DNA of 13,334 nucleotides from JBDRGC01 sp043818215. Lineage in GTDB: Bacteria; Chloroflexota; Anaerolineae; Anaerolineales; UBA11858. The notes below the pieces were generated by a model. The model saw only the letters and a list, made by a program, of their open reading frames with translations, ran no database searches and was not told the DNA's origin. Shown here piece by piece: positions 12,249 through 13,334 of this stretch. Position numbers and translations under genes: made by a program. Numbering within the stretch: the first letter of the stretch is position 1; the number at the start of each line of letters is the position of its first letter. The stretch covers positions 1 through 13,334 of the forward strand of contig JBDRGC010000073.1 in NCBI GenBank assembly GCA_043818215.1. The letters are read 5' to 3'.

Positions 12249-13331
12249 ATGAACAAAGAAATCCTAGACCTGTATACAGATTATTTGATTAGCTCATTTG
12301 GGTCAACGACAGCCACCGGATTATCAAAACTGATGGACGGAGAAATCAGTCATGACCAGGTAAGCCGGATGTTAGCTAGTCCGAAAATGACATCTAAAGA
12401 ATGGTGGCTGATGGTCAAGCCCCAGGTACGAAAAATCGAGCGAGCCGATGGGCTGATGATCATTGATGATTCCATCGAAGAAAAACCGTACACGGATGAG
12501 AATGAAATTGTCTGCTGGCACTATGATCATTCGAAAGGACGCAATGTCAAAGGGATCAATTTCATTACAACGCTGTATTACGCTCAAGAAGTGGCTTTGC
12601 CCGTAGCCTTTGAGATTGTCTCCAAGACAGAGAAATATATTGACAAGAAAACAGGCAAAGAAAAACGTAAGAGCAAGACTACCAAGAATGAGTACGCTCG
12701 CCAGATGTTGCAAGCCGCTTACAACAACAAGATTCTCTTCAAATATGTGCTCACTGACATCTGGTTTGCATCCGCAGAGAACATGCGTTTTGTGAAACTC
12801 GATCTAAAGAAGGATTTTATCATGGCCCTCAAGAGCAATCGCAAAGTAGCCTTGTCCGAAGATGATAAAGCCAACGGGAAGTACCAGCGGATTGATCAAT
12901 TGGAATTACCAGAAGGCATCACTCAAACCATCTACCTGGAAGGGGTTCCCTTCCCGCTTCATTTGGTACGCCAAGTCTTCACAAACGATGATGGCTCAAC
13001 GGGTGTGCGTTATTTGGTGACCAGCGATTTGACCCTGAATGCTGACCAAATCATCACGATCTACCCAAAACGGTGGAAAGTTGAAGAATATCATCGTTCG
13101 CTCAAGCAGAATGTATCCTTGGCCAAATCACCAACTCGAACTGAAACTACTCAAACCAATCATTTCGTGGCCGCACTATGGGCATTTGTCAAAATTGAAT
13201 TGTTGAAGGTACAAACGAACAAAAATCACTACCAGTTGAAGGCTCAATTGTATTTTGCTGCTTTACAGCAAGCATTTCAGGAATTGCAAAAGCTGCAATC
13301 TGAACTTTCCCAGCAGCCATCAACTGCGTAA
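12249..13331 (+). CDS. DDE transposase, IS701/IS4-type
   Basis: The 360-residue enzyme cuts and joins the ends of the surrounding IS. The DDE catalytic set is visible: D73 (with D74) in LMIIDDSIEEKP, D170 in YVLTDIWF, and E279 within an exact Y-(2)-R-(3)-E-(6)-K signature (Y272, R275, E279, K286; IYPKRWKVEEYHRSLK). That signature defines the IS4-related group. The N-terminus (LYTDYLISSFGSTTATGL) and CWHYDHSKGRNVKG segment resemble Chloroflexota transposases usually labelled IS701 family. ATG 12249 has AAGGAG 9 nt upstream. No frameshift or missing catalytic residue is seen, so it appears intact. The TAA stop (13329-13331) lies inside the right terminal repeat, so the repeat doubles as the end of the gene. 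Confidence 0.93.
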   Translation: MNKEILDLYTDYLISSFGSTTATGLSKLMDGEISHDQVSRMLASPKMTSKEWWLMVKPQVRKIERADGLMIIDDSIEEKPYTDENEIVCWHYDHSKGRNVKGINFITTLYYAQEVALPVAFEIVSKTEKYIDKKTGKEKRKSKTTKNEYARQMLQAAYNNKILFKYVLTDIWFASAENMRFVKLDLKKDFIMALKSNRKVALSEDDKANGKYQRIDQLELPEGITQTIYLEGVPFPLHLVRQVFTNDDGSTGVRYLVTSDLTLNADQIITIYPKRWKVEEYHRSLKQNVSLAKSPTRTETTQTNHFVAALWAFVKIELLKVQTNKNHYQLKAQLYFAALQQAFQELQKLQSELSQQPSTA

Positions 13332-13334
13332 CAT
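13320..13334. repeat. Right terminal inverted repeat of the IS
   Basis: TCAACTGCGTAACAT is the inverted partner of 12191-12205. It includes the transposase stop codon and ends at the last base of the window, so its outer edge is not proven. Confidence 0.78.

Larger units (their letters stand above)
12191..13334 (+). mobile_element. IS701/IS4-type insertion sequence
   Basis: The element has one transposase gene bounded by terminal inverted repeats: ATGTTACGCACTTGA at 12191-12205, and its near-complement (14 of 15) at 13320-13334. The total is at least 1144 bp. The window ends exactly at the last visible base of the right repeat, so the true outer end and any target-site duplication cannot be checked. 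It lies in the gap about 100 bp upstream of the Roadblock operon promoter and is transcribed away from it. Confidence 0.85.

Overview
This window looks like a piece of chromosome from a Chloroflexota bacterium, probably Anaerolineae-like. That placement is inferred, with no marker gene to prove it. It rests on a tryptophan T-box leader in front of trpS, a TrpB2-type tryptophan synthase beta chain, a Roadblock / V4R / response-regulator operon, TolC-less MacAB-like transport genes, and intergenic gaps filled with short-period repeats. The last 1.1 kb is an insertion sequence.

Positions 1-5339 (minus strand) hold a four-gene transport operon, read right to left: two tandem HlyD/MacA-like membrane-fusion proteins (5339-3762 and 3736-2132), a LolD/MacB-type ABC ATPase (2109-1333) and a MacB/FtsX-like permease (1273-44). 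The first three genes are 19-25 nt apart. The ATPase-permease gap is 59 nt and contains a 23-bp-period repeat, which also supplies the end of the ATPase coding sequence and carries a strong hairpin. A related repeat follows the permease stop.

Positions 5340-6379 are non-coding. First comes a mosaic of short repeat elements. Then there is a sigma70-type promoter (5744-5773) and a roughly 440-nt T-box leader with a UGG (Trp) specifier codon, a UGGC acceptor-pairing bulge that fits a G73 tRNA, and a classical terminator (6206-6239). The leader is unusual in two ways: its stem II region is expanded with AGTAGTC-like repeats, and it contains a second terminator-like hairpin with eight T residues before the T-box motif. 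A 15-bp perfect inverted repeat lies between the T-box terminator and trpS.

Positions 6380-8969 (plus) hold trpS (tryptophanyl-tRNA synthetase) and trpB2 (tryptophan synthase beta-like enzyme), probably co-transcribed under the T-box. Uncharged tRNA-Trp would then raise both charging capacity and synthesis of Trp from indole. A G-rich/C-rich array separates trpB2 from the convergent gene at 9051-9773, a GT2 polyprenyl-phosphate mannosyltransferase.

Positions 9935-11821 (minus) hold a signalling operon: a Roadblock/LC7 protein (TTG start), a V4R-domain protein with a CxxC motif, and a response regulator with a degenerate GGDEF domain. It has a good promoter (TTGACA, 17 bp, extended -10) at 12066-12094 and a structured leader of about 240 nt. 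An IS701/IS4-type element (12191 to the window end) sits about 100 bp upstream of that promoter. Its right terminal repeat coincides with the last bases of the window.
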